A stretch of 44,591 nt of DNA, from contig CACDBG010000012.1 in the NCBI GenBank assembly GCA_902551155.1, positions 1-44,591 of the forward strand, in the 5' to 3' direction. This DNA comes from an uncultured Verrucomicrobiota bacterium. GTDB lineage: Bacteria > Verrucomicrobiota > Verrucomicrobiia > Limisphaerales > UBA1100. A program made the translations under genes and the position numbers. The notes beneath the pieces are model-generated. The model had not been told where the DNA came from. It worked only from the letters and a program-made list of their open reading frames with translations, and did not search any database. Positions 1 through 7,892 of the stretch are shown here, piece by piece; the first letter of the stretch is position 1; each line of letters opens with the position of its first letter.

Positions 1-2
1 TT

Positions 3-392
3 GCAGCTGCTACACGCGCGATTCTTGCCCAGCGATTGGTTCGTAAATTTTGTAAAATTTGCGTTGCCCCGCATACTCTACACAAAGATGAAATTCATGC
101 CCTGTCGCTAACTGAAGAAGAAATGCAGGATTGTCGGCCGATGATGGGTGTTGGCTGCGAAACTTGTGATGGAGGAGGTTATAAGGGGCGTATGGGGCTT
201 TTCGAGGTGTTGGAGCTTGAAGATCAACTTAAGCGCATGATTATTGACGAACGTCCGGTAGGTGACTTGAGGGATTATGCCGTGGAGCATGGCCACATGA
301 ATACTTTAAGAACGGACGGTGTGCGCAAGGTTACAACAGGTCAGACTTCTGTTGCAGAAGTTATGAGGGTAACGGCAAGTGATGAACATTAA
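3..392 (+). CDS. PilB/GspE-type ATPase, C-terminal fragment (cut by window start)
   Basis: This is the C-terminal 129 residues of a type IV pilus assembly / type II secretion ATPase. The frame is open to the left edge: codons before the track's TTG start read AAATRAILAQRLVRKFC, which matches the family's 'ILAQRLVRxxC' segment, so the gene begins outside the window. The tetracysteine zinc site of PilB/GspE is visible (CKIC, then CETCDGGGYKGRMGLFEVL), followed by the usual C-terminal helix region. The Walker boxes lie upstream of the window. It ends 8 nt before pilT and is a paralogue of the complete PilB-like ATPase at 1592. Which of the two drives pilus extension cannot be decided here. Confidence 0.9.
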   Translation, partial: AAATRAILAQRLVRKFCKICVAPHTLHKDEIHALSLTEEEMQDCRPMMGVGCETCDGGGYKGRMGLFEVLELEDQLKRMIIDERPVGDLRDYAVEHGHMNTLRTDGVRKVTTGQTSVAEVMRVTASDEH

Positions 393-400
393 ATAGATTT

Positions 401-1579
401 ATGCCAGAAAAAGAACCGATGTATAAAATGCCGGACCTACTCAACCTAATGGTTGACTCAGGGGCGGCTGATTTACACGTGCGAGTAGGTATTCCTCCTG
501 CGTATCGGGATGGAGGTACATTGAAGCGCGTTGAAGGGCCGGACTGTGAGCCTGAAGATGTAGAATATTTAGTAAAGGCAATCGCAAACGATGATGAAGT
601 TCAAAATATCAGAACTGTAGGGGGAGCTGATTTTGGCTTTGCATTCGGCACCAAGGCGCGTTTTCGGGTTTCTGCATTTAAGGAGCGAGGTAATATGGCG
701 CTTGTTCTTAGGCAAATTCCCAATGAGTTGTTGCCACTGGATGTGATTGGGCTTGATGAGACGCTCATCATGCGATTGCTTAATACGCCTCGTGGAATGA
801 TATTGGTGACAGGGCCAACTGGTTCGGGGAAATCAACTACGCTTGCCTCGATGATCAATATCATTAACGAGGAACAGGATCATGCTCATATTATTACCAT
901 TGAGGACCCCATTGAATTCTATCATCCTCATAAGGAGGCAATCACTACTCAGCGTGAAGTTCACAAGGATGTGCCGAGCTTTGCGGAGGCTTTGAGGCGT
1001 GCGCTGCGTCAGGATCCAGAAGTGATTCTAGTGGGCGAGCTGCGTGACTTGGAAACCATTGAAATGGCGGTGTCTGCAGCAGAAACTGGTCACTTAGTAT
1101 TTGGTACACTTCATACCACTGGAGCAGCAAAGACAGTTGATCGAATTGTAAATGCTTTTCCGATGCAGCAGCAGGAAACAATCCGTATTCAGTTATCTAC
1201 AGTTTTGCAGGCTGTGATTTCACAGATTTTAGTCAAACGAATTCCAAAAGGTCGGTGCGCGATTCATGATATTATGATTAATACACCATCAATTGCCGCA
1301 CTTATACGTGATAATAAAACATTCCGTATTCCTTCCGATCAGCAAACTGGACAGAAATATGGAATGGTGACACTCGATGATGGATTATTTAACAGATATG
1401 CTGAGGGTGTTGTTAGTCGGGAAGATTGTCAGGATAAGGCGCAGGACTACAATGGCATGATGATGCGTTTAAAAGAATATGATGAGCAACAGGCGGCAGA
1501 GGCTGCTGAGCGAGGGGATGCTCCTCCTGGAGCGCCCGGGGCCGAGGGCGCGCCTCCTCCGCCTCCACCACCTGGATAA
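401..1579 (+). CDS. pilT: Type IV pilus retraction ATPase PilT
   Basis: This is the cytoplasmic hexameric ATPase that powers pilus depolymerisation and twitching. The Walker A motif GPTGSGKST is at residues 138-146. A Walker B-like VILVGELRD follows, then the His box HLVFGTLHTTGA. The N-terminal PAS-like domain begins with 'LLNLMVDSGAADLHVRVG', typical of PilT. At 392 residues it is somewhat longer than common PilT proteins (about 345-370). The extra length is a C-terminal tail rich in Ala, Gly and Pro that ends in seven consecutive prolines before a final glycine. The C-terminal 'SIAALIRDNK' corresponds to the retraction motif region AIRNLIREGK. It sits between two PilB/GspE paralogues and upstream of pilC, within one tight + strand operon. 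Confidence 0.95.
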   Translation: MPEKEPMYKMPDLLNLMVDSGAADLHVRVGIPPAYRDGGTLKRVEGPDCEPEDVEYLVKAIANDDEVQNIRTVGGADFGFAFGTKARFRVSAFKERGNMALVLRQIPNELLPLDVIGLDETLIMRLLNTPRGMILVTGPTGSGKSTTLASMINIINEEQDHAHIITIEDPIEFYHPHKEAITTQREVHKDVPSFAEALRRALRQDPEVILVGELRDLETIEMAVSAAETGHLVFGTLHTTGAAKTVDRIVNAFPMQQQETIRIQLSTVLQAVISQILVKRIPKGRCAIHDIMINTPSIAALIRDNKTFRIPSDQQTGQKYGMVTLDDGLFNRYAEGVVSREDCQDKAQDYNGMMMRLKEYDEQQAAEAAERGDAPPGAPGAEGAPPPPPPPG

Positions 1580-1591
1580 ACCAATTAGATA

Positions 1592-3352
1592 ATGGAAGGA
1601 TTAATTACAAATCCGTTGTTGAATTTGATTTCAGAACGGCAGCTCGCTGATCCGCAGGATATTGAGGCGATACAGGGAGAGCATAATTTATCAGGTGAAT
1701 CGATAAACAAGCTTCTTAACGCTCAAGGTGTTCTCGATACCGCTTCGCAACTCGAGTTAATGGCTGAGTATTTAGGAACAGACGTAATTGATGTATCGGC
1801 AATTGAGTTTTCTGATGAATTACTGGAATTAATTCCTGCCGAAATAGCCAAGAACAACCATTGTATTCCAATCGGTATGGACGGAGAGACACTTCACCTG
1901 TGCCTGGTGGATCCACTTAATCCAACAATTCTGGATGATTTAGCTTTTCAGTTAAACAAACCATTGCAGGTGCGTATTGCTGATCCGGCCGCAGTGCAAA
2001 AGTTAATAGATGAAAAATATTCAGAAGAAGAAGAGTCCTATCAGCAGCTAGTGGATGCTTTTGAGGCTAAGAAGAATGCAGTTTCAGATGAAGACAGTAT
2101 CGCGGCCAAGATCAATAAACTTAGGGGCAGGGATCCGTCAGGCGAAGTCGAGGATGAAGCACCGGAAGCTTTGGAGATTTTAGAGGAAGTAGGTGATGAG
2201 GCGCCAATAGTTAGATTCGTGAATATGATTCTTTATCAGGCCTTAAAGGATTCGGCTGCAGATATACACTTTGAGCCTTTTGAAGACACCTATCAGATTC
2301 GTATGAAGGTTGATGGTTCCATGAAGATTATGACGCCGCCTCCGAAGGAATTAGCGCCAGCGATTGCGTCACGTTTGAAGATCATGGCGGGGTTGAATAT
2401 TGCTGAGCGAAGGATTCCTCAGGACGGGCGTATTCAGGAAACAATCGCTGGACTAGAGCTCGTCTTTCGCATGAGTACATTGCCAACCAAGTTTGGGGAA
2501 TCGGTGGTGCTCCGTCTATTGGATTCTTCAAACGATGATTTAACCAGCCTTGAGGCGTTAAGTATACCTGAGAAAATTGATTATAGCATTCGCCATTGCG
2601 TTGAGCAGCCTAACGGGGTTTTTCTTGTAACTGGGCCTACAGGCTCAGGCAAGACAACAACCCTGTATGCCTGCCTGCGAATGCTTAACACGGTAGAGAC
2701 CAAGATACTTACAGCAGAAGACCCCGTTGAATTTCCGGTAGAAGGAATTGTTCAATGCCACATTGTTGAATCCATGGGGATGTCGTTTGCCAAAGCACTT
2801 AAGTCATTTCTCCGGCAGGATCCTGACATTATTCTGGTAGGAGAGATGCGTGATTTAGAAACTGCTGCAATTGGTATCGAGGCGGCACTTACAGGTCACT
2901 TGGTGGTTAGTACACTGCACACAAATAGCTCCACTGAGGCAATTACTAGGCTTTTGGATATGGGGGTTGAGCCGTTTATGATTTCCTCTTCAGTTAATGG
3001 TATATTAGCACAACGCCTCTGTAAGACGATTTGTCAAAAATGTAAGGTGAGCAACAAAGTTACTCCCGATCAGCAAAAAATGCTTCGGCTTAAAGACGAG
3101 GAAGTTACTGGGGATCTATACTATGGGACCGGTTGCGATTTTTGTAGCAATACTGGATACCGGGGTAGACGTGGGATTTATGAGGCTTTAGTCATGAACG
3201 ATGAAATTCGAAATTTAATTGCTGATCGGACTCCTGCTTTGGAACTACGTGATAAATGTGTGGATGCAGGAATGCAGACCTTGCGAATTGATGGTTTGCG
3301 GCTTATGTTCGAGGGGACTTCCACCTTTGAGGAAGTCATGAAGTATACCTGA
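1592..3352 (+). CDS. pilB: Type IV pilus assembly / type II secretion ATPase (PilB/GspE family)
   Basis: This is a full-length 586-residue secretion ATPase that energises pilin or pseudopilin polymerisation at the inner membrane. The N-terminal MshEN/GspE-N domain covers roughly residues 1-150. An acidic linker (about 140-200) leads into the N2 domain ('AADIHFEPFEDTYQIRMKVDG'). The ATPase core has Walker A GPTGSGKTT at 348-356, Asp box ILTAEDPVE, Walker B IILVGEMRD and His box HLVVSTLHTNSS. The zinc tetracysteine is CKTICQKCK and CDFCSNTGYRGRRGIYEAL. It is 12 nt downstream of pilT and 5 nt upstream of pilC. It is a second ATPase of the same family as the fragment at the window start, so the locus has two assembly motors. 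Confidence 0.94.
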   Translation: MEGLITNPLLNLISERQLADPQDIEAIQGEHNLSGESINKLLNAQGVLDTASQLELMAEYLGTDVIDVSAIEFSDELLELIPAEIAKNNHCIPIGMDGETLHLCLVDPLNPTILDDLAFQLNKPLQVRIADPAAVQKLIDEKYSEEEESYQQLVDAFEAKKNAVSDEDSIAAKINKLRGRDPSGEVEDEAPEALEILEEVGDEAPIVRFVNMILYQALKDSAADIHFEPFEDTYQIRMKVDGSMKIMTPPPKELAPAIASRLKIMAGLNIAERRIPQDGRIQETIAGLELVFRMSTLPTKFGESVVLRLLDSSNDDLTSLEALSIPEKIDYSIRHCVEQPNGVFLVTGPTGSGKTTTLYACLRMLNTVETKILTAEDPVEFPVEGIVQCHIVESMGMSFAKALKSFLRQDPDIILVGEMRDLETAAIGIEAALTGHLVVSTLHTNSSTEAITRLLDMGVEPFMISSSVNGILAQRLCKTICQKCKVSNKVTPDQQKMLRLKDEEVTGDLYYGTGCDFCSNTGYRGRRGIYEALVMNDEIRNLIADRTPALELRDKCVDAGMQTLRIDGLRLMFEGTSTFEEVMKYT

Positions 3353-3357
3353 TACAA

Positions 3358-4620
3358 ATGCCACTTTTTAGCTACATTGCCATCGACAAGGATGGAAAGC
3401 AAAAGGAGGGGACTCTTGAAGTCACTAGCCAGAATGAGGCTATTTCACGAATCAAGGAGATGGGCTTTTATCCAACTCAGGTAGCTGAGGTTAAGGACAC
3501 ACCTGAGGAGGCAAAAAAGCGCAAAGAGAAAAAAGGAAAGAAAAAGGGGGAGATCGGTTTTGCTTTACCGTTTGTAAATACCAAAGAGCTTTGTATGTTT
3601 ACCCGCCAATTGGCGGTTTTGATTGATGCGGGTTTGCCGCTCATGAGGGGGATGAGCACCCTTTCCAAGTCTATTCCTAACGTTTACTTCAAGGGCGTCA
3701 TCAATGATATAGGAGAAACGATTGGAGGAGGTTCCACATTTTCTGAAGCATTAGCCAAGCACCCCAAGATTTTTGATAAATTGTATATCAATATGGTCAA
3801 GGCTGGAGAGATTGGCGGTGTGTTAGAGATTGCACTGAACCGTTTGGCTGAGTTCCAAGAAAAAGCTGAATCCATCAAGGGAAAGGTTAAGTCCGCAATG
3901 TTCTATCCGGTCGCGGTAATGATTGTGGCTACTATTATCGTTGGCATATTGATGACTTTTGTGATTCCGAAGTTTAAGGCAATTTTTGCCGATATGTTGG
4001 GAGATGGAGAAACGCTTCCAGGGTTTACCATGCTGGTACTGAATATTTCAGATGCTATTAGGAATAACGTGGTGGCCGTTATTGGAGGCGTATTTGCCTT
4101 CTTTATTGTTTTCAAACTAATAGTAGGAAAAACCAAGGCTGGTAGATGGGCTTGGGACAAATTTAAATTGATATTGCCAGCTCTCGGACCATTGGTAAGA
4201 AAAGTAGCAATCGCGCGTTTTGCTCGCACCTTGGGGACTCTCATTTCTTCAGGTGTGCCTATTCTTCAGGCTTTAAGTATCGTTAAAGAGACTGCTGGTA
4301 ATGTTCATCTTTCCAATGCGATCGATAAGGTATACGACGCGGTAAAAGAGGGTGAAACCATTACTAAGCCTCTTGAGGCTTCGGGCATCTTTCCTCCAAT
4401 GGTTGTGAGCATGATTGACATTGGTGAAGAAACCGGTGCCTTGCCCGAAATGTTAGTGAAAGTCGCCGATGTTTATGAGGAAGAGGTGGATAATGCGGTT
4501 AGCGCTCTTACATCACTTTTGGAACCTGTGATGATTTGTTTTCTAGCTGTTGTCGTTGGAAGTATCGTTATTGCGATGTTTTTGCCGCTTATCAAGATGA
4601 TGGATAAGCTCGGATCCTAA
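3358..4620 (+). CDS. pilC: Type IV pilus / type II secretion inner-membrane platform protein (PilC/GspF)
   Basis: This 420-residue polytopic platform protein connects the cytoplasmic motor ATPases to the growing pilus. It starts 'MPLFSYIAIDKDGKQKEGTLE', the standard PilC/GspF opening. It contains two T2SSF domains: the first begins at 'LCMFTRQLAVLIDAGLPLMRG', the second at 'IARFARTLGTLISSGVPILQA'. Three hydrophobic spans are visible near residues 180-205, 237-258 and 384-413. A Lys-rich linker (KKRKEKKGKKKGE) precedes the first domain. It follows the pilB-like gene after 5 nt and ends the compact pilB-pilT-pilB-pilC motor block. The following 114-nt gap separates it from the small BrnT-like gene. 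Confidence 0.95.
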   Translation: MPLFSYIAIDKDGKQKEGTLEVTSQNEAISRIKEMGFYPTQVAEVKDTPEEAKKRKEKKGKKKGEIGFALPFVNTKELCMFTRQLAVLIDAGLPLMRGMSTLSKSIPNVYFKGVINDIGETIGGGSTFSEALAKHPKIFDKLYINMVKAGEIGGVLEIALNRLAEFQEKAESIKGKVKSAMFYPVAVMIVATIIVGILMTFVIPKFKAIFADMLGDGETLPGFTMLVLNISDAIRNNVVAVIGGVFAFFIVFKLIVGKTKAGRWAWDKFKLILPALGPLVRKVAIARFARTLGTLISSGVPILQALSIVKETAGNVHLSNAIDKVYDAVKEGETITKPLEASGIFPPMVVSMIDIGEETGALPEMLVKVADVYEEEVDNAVSALTSLLEPVMICFLAVVVGSIVIAMFLPLIKMMDKLGS

Positions 4621-4734
4621 ATTATTTGGAAAATTTTCAAAAAAATACCCCCCGGCAGGTTGATTTTTACCCAAAATGGATGTAAATACTTTGTAGGGAC
4701 TTGGGATGGCTATATGAATCAGACATTTTGAAGA

Positions 4735-5037
4735 ATGGATTTTGATTGGGATAAGTGGTCAGACCGCCCTGGTTGTTCCTTGAAACAGCGCGAGATAGAA
4801 GAATCCTTCGAGGATCCGTTTTCTGTCAGGCTTTTACCGGATGCCCCTCGTTTTTCAGTAAACGCCAGATATTTCAATTTTGGAAAAACGTCCTCTGGGG
4901 AGGGGGTTTTTGCGGTCTACCGAGCAAATGGCAGGCAGATTCAGGTGGTATGTGCGCGGTTGTTTACGCCGGAGGAAGGGTTCTTTTACGAGCGCCAGCA
5001 GGATAAATTATTAAGTAATAATGGAGGATCGGGATGA
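4735..5037 (+). CDS. brnT: BrnT-like (DUF497) small protein, putative toxin component
   Basis: This 100-residue protein fits the BrnT/DUF497 layout: a 'FDWDKW' opening, 'EIEESFEDPFSV' where BrnT has its EExF-DP segment, an aromatic 'ARYFNFGKTSSG' strand, and the closing 'IQVVCARLFTPEEGFFYER', which resembles BrnT 'IRIISARxATxxERxxYE'. Characterised BrnT proteins are RelE-fold ribonucleases neutralised by BrnA. The basic 'KHG' patch usual near residue 15 is replaced by 'PGC', so activity is doubtful. Its stop overlaps the next start (ATGA), and the toxin-first order with a CopG/RHH partner is the brnTA order. The location inside a pilus operon is unusual. Function is inferred by pattern only. 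Confidence 0.6.
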   Translation: MDFDWDKWSDRPGCSLKQREIEESFEDPFSVRLLPDAPRFSVNARYFNFGKTSSGEGVFAVYRANGRQIQVVCARLFTPEEGFFYERQQDKLLSNNGGSG

Positions 5038-5303
5038 TAGTTAGTGATTGGAAAGAAGTTCCGGAGTTTTCCGGGGAAAAAGAGGAAGCAGCCTTTTGGG
5101 AAGAGGCACAACTGGACGTGCGATTGATGGAAAATTCAGTGATGGCCAGCCCAACCTCCAAGGATTCGGTAACCATTACTCTACGCATGGATCCGCGCAT
5201 GTTGTCCAAAATCAAGTGGATTGCCCGAACACGTTTCCTGAATTACCAAAGCATGATCAAGCAATGGTTGAGCGAACGAATGGAGGAAGAAAATAAAAAA
5301 TAA
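5034..5303 (+). CDS. brnA: BrnA-like CopG/RHH antitoxin-type regulator
   Basis: This 89-residue protein has the BrnA/CopG antitoxin pattern. An N-terminal acidic segment 'VPEFSGEKEEAAFWEE' (compare 'FxSExEExxFWxxHD') leads to a C-terminal ribbon-helix-helix, 'VTITLRMDPRMLSKIKWIARTR', then 'NYQSMIKQWLSERM'. RHH proteins of this type bind operator DNA as dimers and neutralise the partner toxin. A good Shine-Dalgarno GGAGG (5023-5027) lies 6 nt before the chosen ATG. The ATG overlaps the stop of the BrnT-like gene by 4 nt, which implies translational coupling. It ends 4 nt before the first pseudopilin gene, so it might instead be a local regulator of the pilin genes. Confidence 0.65.
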   Translation: MIVSDWKEVPEFSGEKEEAAFWEEAQLDVRLMENSVMASPTSKDSVTITLRMDPRMLSKIKWIARTRFLNYQSMIKQWLSERMEEENKK

Positions 5304-5307
5304 ACTT

Positions 5308-5880
5308 ATGAGACGGACTCAAAGACAAAATAAAGTTCGCGGCTTTACCTTGACCGAGATTCTGGTGGTGATGGTGATTGCCGGGATTTTATTGGCATTG
5401 ACACTGGGTTTGTACAGCCGAGTAAAGAGTAAGCAGGTAGAGTCACGACTGAAGACGGAAATGGCAACCATTGAACTGGCGCTGGAAAACTACAAGGCAG
5501 AGAAGAATGGGTTTCCGACAAGTATATCGTGGAATGGAATTCAATATCCGAGGAAAGGATGGGGTGAAGCTGTGGCTCTGGATACAACTGGCAAGCCTTG
5601 GGCAAACAGGCTTTATAAACATTTATGCCCAAGTCAAGGCAGGCAATTTTTACCAAACGGTCGAAATAGCGCTGATCCAAGCGATAACCCCGAAGTTCTT
5701 CTTTCATCGGCTCCAGATGTTGTGCAAGGGAAGTTAACAAAGTGGCACTACAATTCCTACAATCCAGTATATAACAAGAACTCGTATGATCTTTGGGTTG
5801 AATATGGGGATTATGGCGATGATGGAGTCGCCGGAGGTGGTGATGATGTTATAAAAGTTATTTCAAACTGGTCAAATTAA
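5308..5880 (+). CDS. GspG-like type II secretion / type IV pilin-like pseudopilin
   Basis: This 190-residue pseudopilin has a basic leader (MRRTQRQNKVR), then a class III prepilin cleavage site G-FTLTE with Glu at mature position 5, followed by a hydrophobic helix 'ILVVMVIAGILLALTLGLYS'. The C-terminal domain has the GspG features: 'MATIELALENYKAEKNGFPTS', then 'YDLWVEYGDYGDDGVAGGGDDV', a calcium-loop-like acidic stretch. It is the only pseudopilin in this cluster with the canonical Gly at -1. It is probably a major or minor subunit of the fibre assembled by the upstream motor. It starts 4 nt after the BrnA-like gene. Confidence 0.85.
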   Translation: MRRTQRQNKVRGFTLTEILVVMVIAGILLALTLGLYSRVKSKQVESRLKTEMATIELALENYKAEKNGFPTSISWNGIQYPRKGWGEAVALDTTGKPWANRLYKHLCPSQGRQFLPNGRNSADPSDNPEVLLSSAPDVVQGKLTKWHYNSYNPVYNKNSYDLWVEYGDYGDDGVAGGGDDVIKVISNWSN

Positions 5881-5890
5881 GAGGAGAAAC

Positions 5891-6691
5891 ATGAAAGAGA
5901 AAATAGAAATTACAAGAAGGGCCTTCACGCTGGTTGAGCTTTTAGTGGTTATCGCTATCGTTGCTATTTTGGCCGGTATTTTATTGCCGGTGATTGCCAA
6001 GTCCAAAACAAAAGCCAAAGTTGCTACTGCCCGTTTTAGTATAAAGGACTTGGACGCAGCGATTAAAGCCTATAGGACCGACTATCAACGGTTTCCGATT
6101 CCGGCCAACTATCCACGAAATATGTTTGGTGATGCGAGTGTAGACCCGGTTCCGCTACAGGCTCTAGCCAACAGGAATGCAGAATACAAAATCCCTTTCC
6201 CGACGCATTCTAATAATAACCAGCCTGCTCGTAACAGCGATATCATGTATATCCTCATGAACGATGTAAATGCGAACGGTTCGAACCCAGGAGGATCCAG
6301 GAATCCGAAGAAAAATATCTATCTCTCACCCAAGGAGTTGGGCCCAGAGAATAGTGCCAAATCGCTTAGAAAAACAGGAGTTTCCGATGCCAGAATTTAC
6401 CGTGATCCATTTGGAAATAGGTTTAAGATATCCATGGATTTAAACCGGGATGGGTACTGTTTCGATTATTATTACGGGTCAAAATTTGGCGGCACATTCG
6501 CGGAGGAAGGCTTAATAACACATCAGGCCAAAGTTAGGTGGAATGGGCATCCGCTTAATGGGCAAGATCTCCAGTACAGTGCGTTTAAGGGGGATGCTAT
6601 GATTTGGACTGCGGGTCCTGACAGGGTGGTTGAAGGAATGAGCCAGGACGCGAATAATCCTGATATTGATAATATAAAGAGCTGGGATTGA
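5891..6691 (+). CDS. GspG/prepilin-type N-cleavage protein, second pseudopilin
   Basis: This 266-residue prepilin-like protein has leader MKEKIEITRRA and cleavage motif A-FTLVE followed by 'LLVVIAIVAILAGILLPVI'. The residue at -1 is Ala, not Gly. The mature region has 'ARFSIKDLDAAIKAYRTDYQRFP', the GspG-type helix 2, and a C-terminal 'GDAMIWTAGPDRVVE', common in this group of planctomycete and verrucomicrobial pseudopilins. A strong Shine-Dalgarno (gaggaga, from 5881) supports this start. It lies 10 nt after the first pseudopilin and one base before the cassette D-like gene. It is likely secreted through or assembled by the same motor. Confidence 0.82.
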   Translation: MKEKIEITRRAFTLVELLVVIAIVAILAGILLPVIAKSKTKAKVATARFSIKDLDAAIKAYRTDYQRFPIPANYPRNMFGDASVDPVPLQALANRNAEYKIPFPTHSNNNQPARNSDIMYILMNDVNANGSNPGGSRNPKKNIYLSPKELGPENSAKSLRKTGVSDARIYRDPFGNRFKISMDLNRDGYCFDYYYGSKFGGTFAEEGLITHQAKVRWNGHPLNGQDLQYSAFKGDAMIWTAGPDRVVEGMSQDANNPDIDNIKSWD

Positions 6692-6692
6692 T

Positions 6693-7892
6693 ATGAATTT
6701 AGATGGCCAGAAGACGGTTGAACTAGATAGAAGGCAAACCGCCTTTACTCTAGTTGAATTGTTGGGGGTCGTGGCGATTATTGTAATTATTCTTAGGCTT
6801 ACGCTTCCTGCATTGGATGGTATTTTAAGCGGAGACGGGGACGGGATGGCGCGAACTCAGGTGGTCGGTGATCTTAACCGCGCGCGTCAAATGGCATTGG
6901 AGAAGGGGGTGTCAGTCTACATGGTGTTCATGCCGCTCTATGATGATATACATCCGAACTCAGGTGACCCGCACAGCACACCCCCTATACCCCCAATAAA
7001 TACAGTGGTTGATGGCACTGTATTCCGTGATGCTGATAAGCGGGCTTATTTTTCACAGGATAAAGGCGTGAATGCGCTCCTTGGCTCTCAGTTAACTAGT
7101 TACGCAATTTATGCAGAGTATATGCCGGGAGATCAGCCGGGAAACCCATCAACCAAGTGGTTGACTGACTGGAAGGAGCTGCCCGCTGGGTATCATTTTA
7201 ATCGAACTGAATTAAATCTGCTGGAGCGGTTAAAGGTCCAATACTTGAAGGGCAATAAACCACTTCCTGCTAATCGTATCGGTCTTGAGCTTCCTCATAT
7301 AAAATTTAATAAGCGAGGGGAATTAGAATCGAAACGAGGTGATAGGGTTATGGGGGGTATATTTCTTTCGGTTGGCAAGGGCGGGGTGTTGCCTCCAGGG
7401 AAAAATCAATCTGATAAATATATCCCCGGTGACGCGGACCCACCTGAGGCGGTTGCTTCTGCTGATAGGAAATGGCTTTTCATCAACGGCATAACGGGGC
7501 GTGCCGAAATTAAAGAGTTGTCAGAGGAGGAGGCTGCTGCTGGGTTAGATTTAGAAAAAAGCGAATATCAGCTTTTTATCTATGCATCGCCTAAATATCC
7601 CCCTGATTTTCATGCCGCACTCATTAATTCTACCGATGTAACCGGGTACGTTAGTAAAGTGGGTGCAGTTTATGATTCAGGCTGGCCTGGGCCGAGAGAG
7701 TGGAGTGTGGGGCCGGACGGTCTCTCCTATAGGAGTAAAACTTGGCCTTCCAGTAATGATTACGTGCCGGCTTTCTCGCGTTTACTAGATCGACAATCGG
7801 CTCTCACTCTCAAGAGAAAAATTGAAAAGTTAGTGAGTTCGGACCCAGCTCTTAGAGGGAAAAAGTTAGAAGTTTATATCAGGAGTAAATAA
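6693..7892 (+). CDS. Verru_Chthon cassette protein D-like prepilin-type protein
   Basis: This 399-residue protein has a prepilin N-terminus (TA-FTLVELLGVVAIIVIILRLTLPAL) followed by 'TQVVGDLNRARQMALEKGVSVYMVF'. That GspH-like arrangement matches the Verru_Chthon cassette D family, although family members I recall are much shorter (about 200 residues). The extra length lies in the mature periplasmic or extracellular region, which I do not recognise. Its stop codon TAA shares its last base with the ATG of the next gene, so translation is probably coupled. Assignment rests on gene order (D-B-C-A) and the N-terminal pattern. Confidence 0.7.
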   Translation: MNLDGQKTVELDRRQTAFTLVELLGVVAIIVIILRLTLPALDGILSGDGDGMARTQVVGDLNRARQMALEKGVSVYMVFMPLYDDIHPNSGDPHSTPPIPPINTVVDGTVFRDADKRAYFSQDKGVNALLGSQLTSYAIYAEYMPGDQPGNPSTKWLTDWKELPAGYHFNRTELNLLERLKVQYLKGNKPLPANRIGLELPHIKFNKRGELESKRGDRVMGGIFLSVGKGGVLPPGKNQSDKYIPGDADPPEAVASADRKWLFINGITGRAEIKELSEEEAAAGLDLEKSEYQLFIYASPKYPPDFHAALINSTDVTGYVSKVGAVYDSGWPGPREWSVGPDGLSYRSKTWPSSNDYVPAFSRLLDRQSALTLKRKIEKLVSSDPALRGKKLEVYIRSK

